Shown piece after piece: positions 1 to 8,699 of a DNA stretch of 64,000 nucleotides. The number at the start of each line of letters is the position of its first letter. Within the stretch, counting starts at the first letter, position 1. The notes under the pieces were generated by a model. It did no database searches. It had not been told where the DNA came from and was given only the letters and a program-made list of their open reading frames with translations. Source of the DNA: JBNLAN01 sp050302175 (GTDB lineage Bacteria > Pseudomonadota > Zetaproteobacteria > Mariprofundales > Mariprofundaceae); NCBI GenBank assembly GCA_050302175.1, contig JBNLAN010000021.1, positions 1 through 64,000 of the forward strand, in the 5' to 3' direction. Made by a program: the position numbers and the translations under genes.

Positions 1-842
1 CGGTCGAACTCCATCAGACCGATATATGCGAGCTTCGGCTCCAGCAGCACGTCGGGCGGGTCGCCTGCCAGGCGGCTGCGGGTGATGCGCTCCTGCATGA
101 TATTGATAGAGCTGGAAATTACCTCGTAGGAGCCGGGAGCGTCGTGATGCTCACCCAGGATTTGCATCAGCAGTTCCTTTTTCCGTTCGTTAAGTTTGCG
201 CTTGAAGGAGTCGGAGATGCGGCTCCACAGGTCGGTTTGCGCCGGGGCATTCTCCGCCTTTTTCGATAGCGCTCCTTTATGATGCTTACCGACGATGTCC
301 GAGTTGAGATTGACGGCGATGACTACGTCCGCCCCCATCGCCCGGCAGAGCGAGACCGGCACGGGGTCGACCAATCCGCCGTCCACCAGCCACCGGCCAT
401 TATGTTTCATCGGTTTGAACAGCCCGGGCAGTGAAATCGAAGCGCGCACCGCATCGAGCATCTTGCCTTCGCGAATCCATACTTCGCGGCCGGTGACGAG
501 CTCGGTGGCCACGGCACCGAAGGGTATTGAAAGGGATTCGATTTCGATATCCGGGGAGTTAGTGCGGGCGAATTCGAGCAGCTTTTCGCCTTCGATCAGC
601 CCTCCCGGAATCATGGATACATCCAGAAAACCGACAATATCCCGCCACGTCAGCGACCGGACCCATGCTTCCAGCTTTTCCTGCTGTCCGTTTGCCCACG
701 CACCGCCGACCAGCGCGCCAATCGAGGTTCCTGCAATCACGTCCGGCTTGATGCCCATCTCCTTTAGCGCATTCAGAATGCCGATGTGCGCCCAGCCGCG
801 CGCTGCGCCTCCGCCCAGTGCCATGCCGATTTTCGGTTTCAT
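1..842 (-). CDS. Patatin-like phospholipase family protein (partial, C-terminus beyond window)
   Basis: This is a predicted serine lipid acyl hydrolase of the bacterial RssA-like patatin family. The N-terminus carries the glycine-rich oxyanion loop GGGAARG (residues 10-16). The nucleophile elbow GTSIG follows at residues 38-42 (Ser40), and the dyad aspartate lies in VDGG near residue 154, so the catalytic set is complete. The gene runs off the left edge, so about 280 residues are visible and the stop is not seen. The ATG overlaps the TGA of the upstream VOC gene by 4 bp (ATGA), which supports this start and translational coupling. No signal peptide is seen, so a cytoplasmic or membrane-peripheral location is likely. 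The substrate cannot be inferred. Confidence 0.88.
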   Translation of the reverse strand, partial: MKPKIGMALGGGAARGWAHIGILNALKEMGIKPDVIAGTSIGALVGGAWANGQQEKLEAWVRSLTWRDIVGFLDVSMIPGGLIEGEKLLEFARTNSPDIEIESLSIPFGAVATELVTGREVWIREGKMLDAVRASISLPGLFKPMKHNGRWLVDGGLVDPVPVSLCRAMGADVVIAVNLNSDIVGKHHKGALSKKAENAPAQTDLWSRISDSFKRKLNERKKELLMQILGEHHDAPGSYEVISSSINIMQERITRSRLAGDPPDVLLEPKLAYIGLMEFD

Positions 843-1246
843 GAATCTTCCGGGCCAACCCAGAAGTAGGGGTTGTGGGCGATCTCCCAGAGGTGGCCGT
901 CTGGGTCTTTGAAGTAGCCGTGGTAGCCGCCCCAATCGGCTTTCTGCGCCGGTTTGGCGATCTCGGCGCCGGCAGTCTTTGCCTGATCCATCACAGCATC
1001 GACCTCGGCTTCCGTTTTCAGGTTGTGCGAGAGGGTAACGCCGTCAAAACCATCTCCTTCGGCTGGAACGCCTGCATCGGCCGCCAGTGCTTCGCGCCCG
1101 TAGAGGCCGAGCCAGGTGCCATTGAGTGTGAAGAAAGCCACCTCAGGAGGCGAATCCATACGCGGAAAGCCGATCTTTTCGTAGAATGCGATAGATTTCT
1201 CCAAATTGCTGACGCCCAGCGTGATCATGCTGATACGAGGTTGCAT
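839..1246 (-). CDS. VOC (glyoxalase/bleomycin-resistance) family protein
   Basis: This 135-residue protein is a single vicinal-oxygen-chelate domain. It opens with the typical strand-helix unit ISMITLGVSNLEKSIAFYE and ends with the family's FKDPDGHLWEIAHNP segment, whose glutamate is usually a metal ligand. Members are dimeric metalloenzymes or binding proteins covering glyoxalase, dioxygenase and antibiotic-binding roles, so the substrate is not determined. A GGAGG ribosome-binding site sits just upstream of the ATG. The stop overlaps the patatin start by 4 bp, so the two are probably co-translated. Confidence 0.85.
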   Translation of the reverse strand: MQPRISMITLGVSNLEKSIAFYEKIGFPRMDSPPEVAFFTLNGTWLGLYGREALAADAGVPAEGDGFDGVTLSHNLKTEAEVDAVMDQAKTAGAEIAKPAQKADWGGYHGYFKDPDGHLWEIAHNPYFWVGPEDS

Positions 1247-1262
1247 TGTTACCTCCTGTTAC

Positions 1263-1910
1263 TTATGAATGGTCTGCCCAGAATTCGGTGCCGGAACGCA
1301 TCTGCTTGATACGCTGGATCAGCGCATCAATGGATGCATCATCGTCGGCGAAATTTAGTTTGTTGGTTTGCACCACCAGAAGCGGCGTCTCCTGATAGTT
1401 GAAAAAGAAGCGTTCATAGGCCGCGGCAATACTGCGCAGATAGTCCGGTGCGATGCTTTTCTCAAAATCGCGCCCGCGTTTGCTTACTCGCCGCAGGATT
1501 TCATCAATATCCGCCTGCAGATAGATGACCAAATCAGACTTTGGCACTGACACTGAGACCAGACGGGCTACCTGATCATAGAGACGATACTCCTCATCGG
1601 TGAGGGTGACGGAGGCGAACAGCCTGTCTTTGGCGAAAATGTAGTCGCTGACCAGTCCCTGGTGGAAAAGATCCTGCTGCGGAATATTCTGCCACTGCTT
1701 CAGGCGCGAGAAGAGAAAGGAGAGCTGGGCGGAGAGGGCGTGGCGCTCGGGGTCTTTGTAGTAGAGTTCGATGAAGGGGTTGTCGTCGAGGTTTTCGAGC
1801 AATAGCTGTGAGCCGAGGCGGTCGGCGAGTTTGCGAGCCAACGTGCTCTTGCCGACGCCAATGGTGCCTTCGATAGCAATATGCGATTTCTCCAGTGGAC
1901 GACCTACCAT
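1263..1910 (-). CDS. Deoxynucleoside kinase family protein
   Basis: The protein is predicted to phosphorylate deoxynucleosides to the monophosphates in nucleotide salvage. The 215 residues match the dNK/dGK/dCK family. A P-loop EGTIGVGKST lies at residues 14-23. A LQADIDEILRR segment follows, with an arginine-rich lid (RRVSKRGR) near residues 135-145. The start overlaps the end of folK by 7 bp. In several proteobacteria a kinase of this family sits beside folK, so the context is ordinary. Base specificity (dA, dG or dT) cannot be read from the sequence. Confidence 0.85.
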   Translation of the reverse strand: MVGRPLEKSHIAIEGTIGVGKSTLARKLADRLGSQLLLENLDDNPFIELYYKDPERHALSAQLSFLFSRLKQWQNIPQQDLFHQGLVSDYIFAKDRLFASVTLTDEEYRLYDQVARLVSVSVPKSDLVIYLQADIDEILRRVSKRGRDFEKSIAPDYLRSIAAAYERFFFNYQETPLLVVQTNKLNFADDDASIDALIQRIKQMRSGTEFWADHS

Positions 1911-2398
1911 TCGACTCCCTCGGAAAGCCTAGCCTCGCCACTCGCCACGAGCTTGTCCAGCAGCTCTTCGGCGCTCTGTCGCAGGATGGGGTGCACCCAT
2001 TCCGGCGCGATATCGCATAACGGTTGTAGCACGAACAGGCGCTTGTGCATCTCCGGGTGCGGCAGGGTGAGTTCGGGAGTGTCGTTGATTTCGCCACCGA
2101 AAGTGATCAGATCGAGATCGAGGGTGCGTGGTCCCCAGCGCTCGCCGCGGGTGCGTCCGTATTTGATTTCAATCCCCTGCAGGACCTTCAGCAAGGCTTC
2201 GGCAGGCAAGAGCGTTTCAATGCAGACGACTGCATTCAGGTAGTCGGGCTGTCCATCCGGTCCGAGCGGTGGCGTGCGGTAGAGGCGCGAGCGTCCACTC
2301 TCTTCGCCGATGGTATGCAGGTCGTTGCAGGCGGAATCAAATGTGGCATGCACGTCGCCAAGATTGCCGCCAAAGGCGATGAATACGGACGTTTTCAT
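1904..2398 (-). CDS. folK: 2-amino-4-hydroxy-6-hydroxymethyldihydropteridine pyrophosphokinase
   Basis: HPPK transfers pyrophosphate from ATP to 6-hydroxymethyl-dihydropterin in folate synthesis. The 164-residue length is normal. The N-terminal FGGNLGD segment matches the family's first strand and loop. The signature RWGPRTLDLDLI near residue 90 supplies the arginine and the two metal-binding aspartates. The gene overlaps ggt by 4 bp upstream and the nucleoside kinase by 7 bp downstream, so it lies inside a tightly packed minus-strand operon. Confidence 0.93.
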   Translation of the reverse strand: MKTSVFIAFGGNLGDVHATFDSACNDLHTIGEESGRSRLYRTPPLGPDGQPDYLNAVVCIETLLPAEALLKVLQGIEIKYGRTRGERWGPRTLDLDLITFGGEINDTPELTLPHPEMHKRLFVLQPLCDIAPEWVHPILRQSAEELLDKLVASGEARLSEGVEW

Positions 2399-3972
2399 GC
2401 GCGAGCCACGAAACCGCCGCGACGCGGGTCGCCCGCAGCGGTAAGCTGGCCTTTGGCATCAATGGCAATGGCGTGCACTCCCCCGAAGTAGATGCTTTGC
2501 TGCTTCCACTCGCGCAGTGACCAGCCCATGCGTTGAAGCAGGCCATGCTCTTCGGCGGAGAGGCAGCCGGGTTCGGCATCAAGCAGGTTCCCTTCATTGT
2601 GCAGGCGGGGCGCATGTACCGCTTCCTCAATGGAAGCAGCGTCAAGAATGTGACGACAGAGCACCTGCAGGATGGCACCACGCAGGCGGTTGGAACCGCC
2701 GCTGCCAAGCGCCAGAGCGGGCTTGCCCTGTTTGATGAAAACAGTCGGCGCCATCATTGATGAGAGTGTTTTTCCGGCAGGCAGTTTAAAAAAGCCGGAA
2801 GGGTTGATGTCCTCCTCGCCCAGCATGTTATTCAGGTGAATGCCGGTGCCGGGAACCACGATGCCGGAACCTTCGCCATTGCTGCTGGTGAGTGATACAG
2901 CGATGCCGTGCTTGTCCACTACGCTGATGTGTGTGGTGCTGCCGTGCCGGTTGGCAGGCTCTTGCGGTGTTGGCGCATCATCCAGTGCATGCAGGCGATT
3001 GCGGACGCTCGTGAGGCTTTTGTTCAGCCGAGGGGCGGCGAGAAAATCCTTCTCCATGCCCGGTTTGTGCACGCGCTCGTCAAAATCATGTGTACGTGCA
3101 AGGCTTGCTGCACGCAGTGCTTCGGCCAGCAACAGGGAAAATGGCCTGTCGGGGAACTCTTTGAGCAGCGCCTCCAGCAGGTGCAGGCAGAAAGCAATCA
3201 GTGCTCCACCGGAGGAGGGGGGCGGGTTGGTCAGCAGTTCGCCGCCGAGCGCTTTCAGATGCAATGGTTCGCACACGTTCACTTGCGGCTGGCGCATATC
3301 TTCCATGCCAAGCAGGCCGTCAGGGGAGCAGGCACGCACAATTTCGCGAGCCAGATCACCATGGTACATCTCCCGGATACCTTCATGAGTGAGCATCTCA
3401 AGCGTGGTTGCCAGCTCCGGGTTGCGGAATAGCTCACCTTCTGCAAGCAACTTTCCCTCTTTCGAGTGCAATTCCCGGCAAAGTATTTCATGTGTGAGAA
3501 TGGGTGTAAGCAGTTCGAGCAGCGAGGCCTGTAGCGCGGTGAGGCGTATACCGTTTTGTGCGGCATGAATGGCGGGCTGCAATACTTCACGGATGGGAAG
3601 CTTGCCGTGGCTCTGATGTGCTTCAAACAGCATTGCCAGCAGTGATGGGGTGGCGACAGAGGCACGCCCGACATGGAAGGTCTGTACCGTGTCGCCGAAA
3701 TCGACCGGAGCGGCCCGGAAATCAGGCTTCGGCAGAAGTGTCGGGTTTATGCGCGGCATTTTGGCAAAGCCGTCGAAAAGGCGGTGTTTGCGCCCGTCTG
3801 TGAATAGCAGAAAACCGCCACCACCGGCCCCGGTAAGCACCGGTTCGGCGATGAATGCTGTGCATGCTGCGGCAACGGCCGCATCCACGGCGTTACCACC
3901 TGCTTTCAGGATTTCAGCACCGGCCTCGGCAGTGGCACGGTGGCCTGCTGCAACGATGCCGCCTGTTGTCAT
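2395..3972 (-). CDS. ggt: Gamma-glutamyltransferase
   Basis: GGT cleaves gamma-glutamyl bonds of glutathione and related compounds through an N-terminal-nucleophile mechanism after self-cleavage. The 525-residue precursor contains the processing site STTHISVVD. The predicted nucleophile is Thr346, the first residue of the small subunit, and a serine pair follows in TLSSMMAPT. The chain begins directly with the catalytic fold (IVAAGHRATAEAGAEIL) and lacks the cleavable signal peptide of periplasmic GGTs such as the E. coli enzyme, so a cytoplasmic location is inferred. The start overlaps the SPOR-protein stop by 4 bp. Confidence 0.92.
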   Translation of the reverse strand: MTTGGIVAAGHRATAEAGAEILKAGGNAVDAAVAAACTAFIAEPVLTGAGGGGFLLFTDGRKHRLFDGFAKMPRINPTLLPKPDFRAAPVDFGDTVQTFHVGRASVATPSLLAMLFEAHQSHGKLPIREVLQPAIHAAQNGIRLTALQASLLELLTPILTHEILCRELHSKEGKLLAEGELFRNPELATTLEMLTHEGIREMYHGDLAREIVRACSPDGLLGMEDMRQPQVNVCEPLHLKALGGELLTNPPPSSGGALIAFCLHLLEALLKEFPDRPFSLLLAEALRAASLARTHDFDERVHKPGMEKDFLAAPRLNKSLTSVRNRLHALDDAPTPQEPANRHGSTTHISVVDKHGIAVSLTSSNGEGSGIVVPGTGIHLNNMLGEEDINPSGFFKLPAGKTLSSMMAPTVFIKQGKPALALGSGGSNRLRGAILQVLCRHILDAASIEEAVHAPRLHNEGNLLDAEPGCLSAEEHGLLQRMGWSLREWKQQSIYFGGVHAIAIDAKGQLTAAGDPRRGGFVARA

Positions 3973-4565
3973 TTTTTTGCCTGGACGATATAGCCCGGAA
4001 GTTTCTCTTTTTCGACCATTTGGTGTTTTAGCTCTTCGATTTTGGCCCGGGTGGGTTCAGGGCCGACCCAAACCGCATTCAGGCCGTTCTTTTTCTTTAC
4101 GATACGCGCATCGAATTTTTTCGATTTTACATACTCCAGCATCTGCTCGGCCCGATACATGCTGCCAAAGGCGCCGACCTGAATGTAGTAACCCGCCGGA
4201 GTGGTGCTTGTCGTTGCGGGTTCCGGTTTCGACTCCAAAGGTGCAGGGAGTGATTTGGATTCGGATTTAGGCGCAGGCCTGGGAGCGGGTGTTGCAGCGG
4301 GGGACGGCGCCGGAGCTGCTTTTGCCACTGGCTCGGGTTTTGCCGGGGCCTTGAAAGCCTGCCCGGCAGGGGTAGTAATCGGTTCAGCAGGAGGCGCGGT
4401 TTGTTGCACCTGGCTGGCTGGCTCGACAGAGGCTTCAGGTGAAGAAAACAGACTTGGCCAGATAATCAGCATGGCGATCAGAATAATCGAAACGATCGCG
4501 ACTCCCCATGCGATGTTACGTTCGGTGGAGGTGGCAGCCCATTTTCTTCTTCTGTTTTCTTTCAT
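3969..4565 (-). CDS. SPOR domain membrane protein
   Basis: This is a single-pass inner-membrane protein with a periplasmic peptidoglycan-binding domain, as in FtsN/DedD-type division proteins. A basic N-terminus precedes a transmembrane helix at about residues 18-37. A long Pro/Ala-rich linker spans roughly residues 45-120. A C-terminal SPOR domain starts at GYYIQVGAFGS and runs to the end; such domains bind glycan strands lacking stem peptides. At 198 residues it resembles DedD more than FtsN, but the exact orthologue cannot be decided here. It overlaps ggt by 4 bp. Confidence 0.85.
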   Translation of the reverse strand: MKENRRRKWAATSTERNIAWGVAIVSIILIAMLIIWPSLFSSPEASVEPASQVQQTAPPAEPITTPAGQAFKAPAKPEPVAKAAPAPSPAATPAPRPAPKSESKSLPAPLESKPEPATTSTTPAGYYIQVGAFGSMYRAEQMLEYVKSKKFDARIVKKKNGLNAVWVGPEPTRAKIEELKHQMVEKEKLPGYIVQAKK

Positions 4566-4629
4566 ATATCTGTTCTCTACCGGCCTTGCAGGCAGTTGGT
4601 TTCGTGTGCCGCAGGCGTGTACAGGCCTG

Positions 4630-5037
4630 CTATTTGATCACCTCGTCCATTGCCGTGGCGAAGGTCTCATAGCGGAAAGGTTTTTTCAGTATTTTAAGTT
4701 TACGGTCCGGGAAGATGCCGCGCAGATCTTCAGGAAATCCAGTCACGAAGGTGATGCGTTCGAGCAGGTCGGGTTGAACACTCTCCATGCTGGTGTAGAT
4801 GGCATCGCCGGTGAGATTGGGCAGGCGGACATCGAGTAGTACGGCCGAATAAAATGCGCCGCTGGAGGAGAGCTCGAACAGGCCCTGGATCGGGTCGCTC
4901 AGGGTCTTGATTTCGCAGGGGAATCCCTTGCTATCGGCATATCGCTGTAAAAACGCAGAAAGGATGCTCTGGATTGAGTCCTCATCGTCAATAATCAGAA
5001 ACTTTTTTACCTCAGCCATGGTTGCTCTGCCCCTCAT
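4630..5037 (-). CDS. Stand-alone response regulator receiver protein
   Basis: The protein is a single CheY-like receiver domain with no output domain. The acidic pair (IIDDED), the phospho-acceptor Asp in LLDVRLP, the switch Thr in FVTGFPED and the conserved Lys in LKKPF are all present, so it should be phosphorylatable. An alternative ATG at 5019 removes six residues and gives a start (MAEVKKF) that fits the domain better. No cognate kinase is adjacent. The upstream neighbour is an M23 peptidase and the downstream one is the SPOR protein, so the partner and output are unknown. Confidence 0.85.
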   Translation of the reverse strand: MRGRATMAEVKKFLIIDDEDSIQSILSAFLQRYADSKGFPCEIKTLSDPIQGLFELSSSGAFYSAVLLDVRLPNLTGDAIYTSMESVQPDLLERITFVTGFPEDLRGIFPDRKLKILKKPFRYETFATAMDEVIK

Positions 5038-5139
5038 TATAACCTGCTTTCCGGTTGGTCAGCCCGGAAACGCTCTCCTTCCCTGTAGCATGATCGCGGC
5101 CAATGTAACATGGCGAAATAGGCGATGGAAGGGCCGTGC

Positions 5140-5961
5140 TCATTTGGGGGCAGGAAGCAGCGACAGCGGGTTGATTTTTGCCATATTGAAGCGCATTCCC
5201 CAGTGCAGGTGAGGGCCGGTGGTGCGGCCACTCATGCCAATCTCGGCCACCTTCTGACCGGTCTCGACCCAGTCGCCTTTGCCGACGAAATATTGATTCA
5301 GATGGGTGTAGACCGACACCAGTCCATTACCGTGCCCGATGACCATGGTTTTGCCGTTCAGAAACATATCTTCGACCAGTAGCACCTTGCCAGCCAGCGG
5401 TGCTTTGATGGGTGTGCCAACGGGGGCAGCAATGTCGATGCCGGAGTGGGGAGAGCGGGGCTCACCATTCACGAAGCGCCGGGCCCCGAATTGCGTGGAG
5501 ATTACGCCTTCGGTGGGCATAAACGGCAGGCGAATGTCCGGGTTCGCTTCCACTTGCATACGGTAGGTATTGCCAATGGCTTTTTGGTCGGCGCGGATAC
5601 GGGCCAAGGCCTTGGCATCGAATTCGGCCATCTTTTTTGTGACCGTGATATGGGATTGGGGAAACTCTCCTTTTTCCACCTTGAGTGTGTCCGTCTCGGC
5701 GACTTTGTCATCGCTGCGCCATTCGATACGGTGGTTTCCCGGTTTGGCGTGCATGTCCACGCCGATCCAGCCGACAAGTGTTCCATTACTGCGGCGCTTA
5801 ACCGGCCACTGCTTGCCGAAAGCATGCAGGGAATAAGTTGCGTCGGGAAGATCGACGGTAACCTCGATGACATCGCCTTGCGTGGCGGTCATGGTCGTTG
5901 CTGCGGCAATAGCTGGGAAAGAAAACAACAACAGGGGAAACAGGAATCTCAACAAAGTCAT
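5140..5961 (-). CDS. M23 (LytM) family metallopeptidase, exported
   Basis: This is a predicted zinc endopeptidase that cuts peptidoglycan cross-links. A cleavable signal peptide covers about residues 1-20. An Ig-like/beta N-terminal region follows, and the M23 domain occupies the C-terminal part. The metal-binding SPHSGIDIAAP segment and the catalytic HLHWGMR segment are intact, which points to an active enzyme rather than an EnvC/NlpD-type degenerate activator. The start overlaps the end of xseA by 4 bp, so it is probably translated as part of an xseA-M23 unit. Confidence 0.88.
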   Translation of the reverse strand: MTLLRFLFPLLLFSFPAIAAATTMTATQGDVIEVTVDLPDATYSLHAFGKQWPVKRRSNGTLVGWIGVDMHAKPGNHRIEWRSDDKVAETDTLKVEKGEFPQSHITVTKKMAEFDAKALARIRADQKAIGNTYRMQVEANPDIRLPFMPTEGVISTQFGARRFVNGEPRSPHSGIDIAAPVGTPIKAPLAGKVLLVEDMFLNGKTMVIGHGNGLVSVYTHLNQYFVGKGDWVETGQKVAEIGMSGRTTGPHLHWGMRFNMAKINPLSLLPAPK

Positions 5962-7358
5962 GGGTTCTCCTTCGGATGCAGGGCCTCGATTCGGGTGTCG
6001 ACGGTTCCGTCGTGAAAATGTACTGATAGTGATTCATCTGGCGCAAGGCCGACAATACCGGACACTAACCCATTGGCATCGGTGGCATAGGCATAGCCGC
6101 GCGCCAGCACCTGATGATGCCCAAGCGCATGCAATTGGGCACGCAGGGTGCCGAGCCTGTTGCCTGTGCGTTCGATGAACTTTTCCGCCAATGCTGGCAG
6201 CTTCTGTTGGAGCAGGCCTAGCGTCTGTTCGCGGCGATGCAGAACTTGTGTGCTATTCGAATGCAGACGGTGTGCGAGTTGGTGCAGGCCGTTTTTCTGT
6301 TGGCGCAGGCGTGCATTGGGTTCCATGCGTGCCAGCTTCAGGCCGAAGCGGTTGGTCGTTTCCCTGTGTGTGGCAATGGCATGCGATAGCGAGCTGTATA
6401 GCGATTCGCCTTTACGAAGGCTGTGCATGCGTCGTTCATCCTGCTGGCGCTGCCATGCATGATGCATCTTTTGCTGCTGCATGGTGGTGGTATGTGCAGC
6501 CTGATCGAGTCGTTGGCGGGTCAGGCGCTCAAGCAGAGGAAGACGTGGCAGCCGCTTTTTTAGCGTCTCTCGATCCGGGCAGGCCAGCTCGGCGGCATTC
6601 GACGGGGTGGCAGCGCGTGCATCAGCAGCGAAGTCTGCCAGCGTCACATCGATTTCGTGCCCAACCCCGGTAATGACAGGCAGTTCGGATTCGACCACAG
6701 CCTGAACCACAACCTCATCATTAAAGCACCATAGATCTTCCATGCTGCCGCCTCCGCGTACCAGCAGGATTACGTCAGGATGCTCATCCATACCGTTCAG
6801 ACGCTGTATCGCCTCCTTGATCGAGACCGGGGCAGCATTCCCTTGCACGATGGCTGGGGCGAGGGTGATGTGGAGCCATCCGGGGCGGGTGGCCAGCACC
6901 TTTTTAACATCTTCGAAGGCAGCAGCGGTTGGCGAAGTAACAATACCAATATGAGAGGGGAGTTCGGGGATTGAACGTTTGCGAGTGGTATCAAACCAGC
7001 CGCGCTCGGCGAACTCCTTCTTGCGTCGCTCGAATTCGGCGGCTAGCTGCCCGGCTCCGACAGGTTCGATTTTAGATACTATCAGTTGATAGGTGCCGCG
7101 TGGCTCATAGACACTGATATGGCCAGAGAAGACGAACTCCTGCCCTTCGGCGGGTAGAGTCTTGAGGCGTGCAGCGGCGCTTTTCCAGACCACGGCTGAA
7201 ATGGCAGCGTGTTTATCCTTGATGGTGAAGTAGAGATGGCCGGAGGCATGCGAGGTGAGTCGCGAAACTTCGCCGATCACTTCGACTCTGGAAAATCCCT
7301 GTTCGAGAAGTTTTTTAATCTCGGCGGTAAGTTCACTGACAGACTGGATGCTCGGCAT
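5958..7358 (-). CDS. xseA: Exodeoxyribonuclease VII large subunit
   Basis: XseA with XseB forms exonuclease VII, which degrades single-stranded DNA. The N-terminal OB-fold region (VIGEVSRLTSHASGHLYF) is followed by the catalytic core with LVRGGGSMEDL and GVGHEIDVTLADFAADARAATPS. A long alpha-helical coiled-coil region and a C-terminal segment then close the protein (about 466 residues). I chose the ATG at 7358. The upstream ATG at 7388 falls in the loop of the pit terminator and adds a stretch unlike the family. No xseB is visible in the window. Confidence 0.92.
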   Translation of the reverse strand: MPSIQSVSELTAEIKKLLEQGFSRVEVIGEVSRLTSHASGHLYFTIKDKHAAISAVVWKSAAARLKTLPAEGQEFVFSGHISVYEPRGTYQLIVSKIEPVGAGQLAAEFERRKKEFAERGWFDTTRKRSIPELPSHIGIVTSPTAAAFEDVKKVLATRPGWLHITLAPAIVQGNAAPVSIKEAIQRLNGMDEHPDVILLVRGGGSMEDLWCFNDEVVVQAVVESELPVITGVGHEIDVTLADFAADARAATPSNAAELACPDRETLKKRLPRLPLLERLTRQRLDQAAHTTTMQQQKMHHAWQRQQDERRMHSLRKGESLYSSLSHAIATHRETTNRFGLKLARMEPNARLRQQKNGLHQLAHRLHSNSTQVLHRREQTLGLLQQKLPALAEKFIERTGNRLGTLRAQLHALGHHQVLARGYAYATDANGLVSGIVGLAPDESLSVHFHDGTVDTRIEALHPKENP

Positions 7359-7371
7359 GCTCACAGCATAC

Positions 7372-7401
7372 AAAAATGGCGGAGGCATGGAAGCCCCCGC
7401 C
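7372..7401 (-). terminator. Rho-independent terminator downstream of pit
   Basis: On the minus strand a 9-bp stem (one mismatch) with a 6-nt loop is followed by ATTTTTG. It lies about 20 bp after the pit stop codon and ends the pit-DUF47 transcript before xseA. Confidence 0.75.
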
Positions 7402-7422
7402 GCGATTGTCTCCTGTATTTAC

Positions 7423-8691
7423 TTAGCTGAAGACGCCTTTCAGGAAAAAGAAAAACAGGATAGAGAGCAGGGCTCCTGCCGGCAGAGTTACAATCCAGGA
7501 GAGGAAAATGCTCTGGATGACTCGGGTATTTAGCGCTGCGATACCGCGGGCAATACCGACGCCGAGTACTGCGCCCACCAGTGTGTGCGTGGTGGAGATT
7601 GGCAGACCGAATCCGGAAGCAACCACTACAGTCGTGGCTGCGCCCAATGTGGCGGCAAAGCCGCGGCTGGGGGTGAGCTCGGTGATGCCTGTGCCGACTG
7701 TTGCCATTACCCTGTGGCCGTAAGTGATCAGGCCGAAGACGATCCCTCCGCCACCCAGCAGAAGAATCCACAGCGGTGTAGCCGATTTGGCTGCGATTTC
7801 GCCGCCGCTCTGCACGATGCCGACCAGGGCGGCAACCGGGCCGATGGCGTTGGCGACATCGTTGGAGCCGTGCGCGAAGGCCATGGCCATGGCGGTGAAA
7901 ATCATCAGTACACCAAAGATTTTTTCCATGTTGGTAAAGTGAAATTGGCGGTCTGCCTCGGGATCAATGTTGATACGCTGGATCATGATAGTGCCGATGA
8001 TCGCCACCACGATACCGACCAGAGCCGCATATCCTATATTTGCATCGGTACTCAGATGCAGTCCGACATGTTTGAGCCCCTTGGTCAGTGTCACCATGGC
8101 AACGATAAAGCCGACCAGGAAGATGTAGCCCGGCACATATTTTCTGGCGCTCGCCACCGGGTCCTCTGTGTCGATGACCAGACGCTGGATGCTGGTAAAC
8201 AGGCCAAAAGCGATGATGCCGGCAATGAGCGGCGAGGTTACCCAACTCATAGCGATGGTGCCGACGCCGCCCCAGTGCACCGCATCCATACCGATGCCTG
8301 CAGCGGCAAAGCCGACGATGGCGCCTACAATAGAGTGGGTGGTGGAGACCGGCCATCCCATCATGGATGCGATCAATAGCCAGAGGCCGGCAGCCAGTAG
8401 GGAGGCCAGCATGCCATAGACCAATAGTTCCGGTGTGCCAGATAGCGATGAAACATCGACAATGCCTTTACGGATGGTTTTGGTAACTTCACCACCTGCC
8501 AAGACGGCACCTGTGAGTTCAAAAATCGCGGCAATGATCACCGCTTGTCTGAAGGTGATGGCACCGGAGCCCACCGAGGTTCCCATGGCATTGGCAACAT
8601 CATTGGCGCCAATGCCCCAGGCCATAAAGAGCCCGAAGATGACAGCAAGGCCGATGAAAACGGATGCGTTGGAGGTAAGAATATCCATCAC
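7423..8691 (-). CDS. pit: PiT-family inorganic phosphate transporter
   Basis: This is a low-affinity phosphate permease of the inner membrane (PiT family, phosphate:cation symport). The 422 residues form many hydrophobic segments with the duplicated family signature GANDVANAMGTS near residue 28 and GSNDVANAIGP in the second half. It sits 8 bp downstream of a DUF47 (PhoU-like) gene, the usual accessory partner of Pit transporters. A terminator follows. No Pho box is visible upstream of the pair, as expected for a constitutive low-affinity system. Confidence 0.92.
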   Translation of the reverse strand: MMDILTSNASVFIGLAVIFGLFMAWGIGANDVANAMGTSVGSGAITFRQAVIIAAIFELTGAVLAGGEVTKTIRKGIVDVSSLSGTPELLVYGMLASLLAAGLWLLIASMMGWPVSTTHSIVGAIVGFAAAGIGMDAVHWGGVGTIAMSWVTSPLIAGIIAFGLFTSIQRLVIDTEDPVASARKYVPGYIFLVGFIVAMVTLTKGLKHVGLHLSTDANIGYAALVGIVVAIIGTIMIQRINIDPEADRQFHFTNMEKIFGVLMIFTAMAMAFAHGSNDVANAIGPVAALVGIVQSGGEIAAKSATPLWILLLGGGGIVFGLITYGHRVMATVGTGITELTPSRGFAATLGAATTVVVASGFGLPISTTHTLVGAVLGVGIARGIAALNTRVIQSIFLSWIVTLPAGALLSILFFFFLKGVFS

Positions 8692-8699
8692 ATCGCTCC

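Noticed and set aside
7359..7388. Upstream ATG for xseA at 7388
   Set aside because: It lies in the loop of the pit terminator and adds residues without family similarity; the ATG at 7358 fits XseA.
7585..8379. Plus-strand frame opposite pit
   Set aside because: The translation is rich in His, Asp and Gly runs typical of a reversed membrane-protein gene. No real motif was found.
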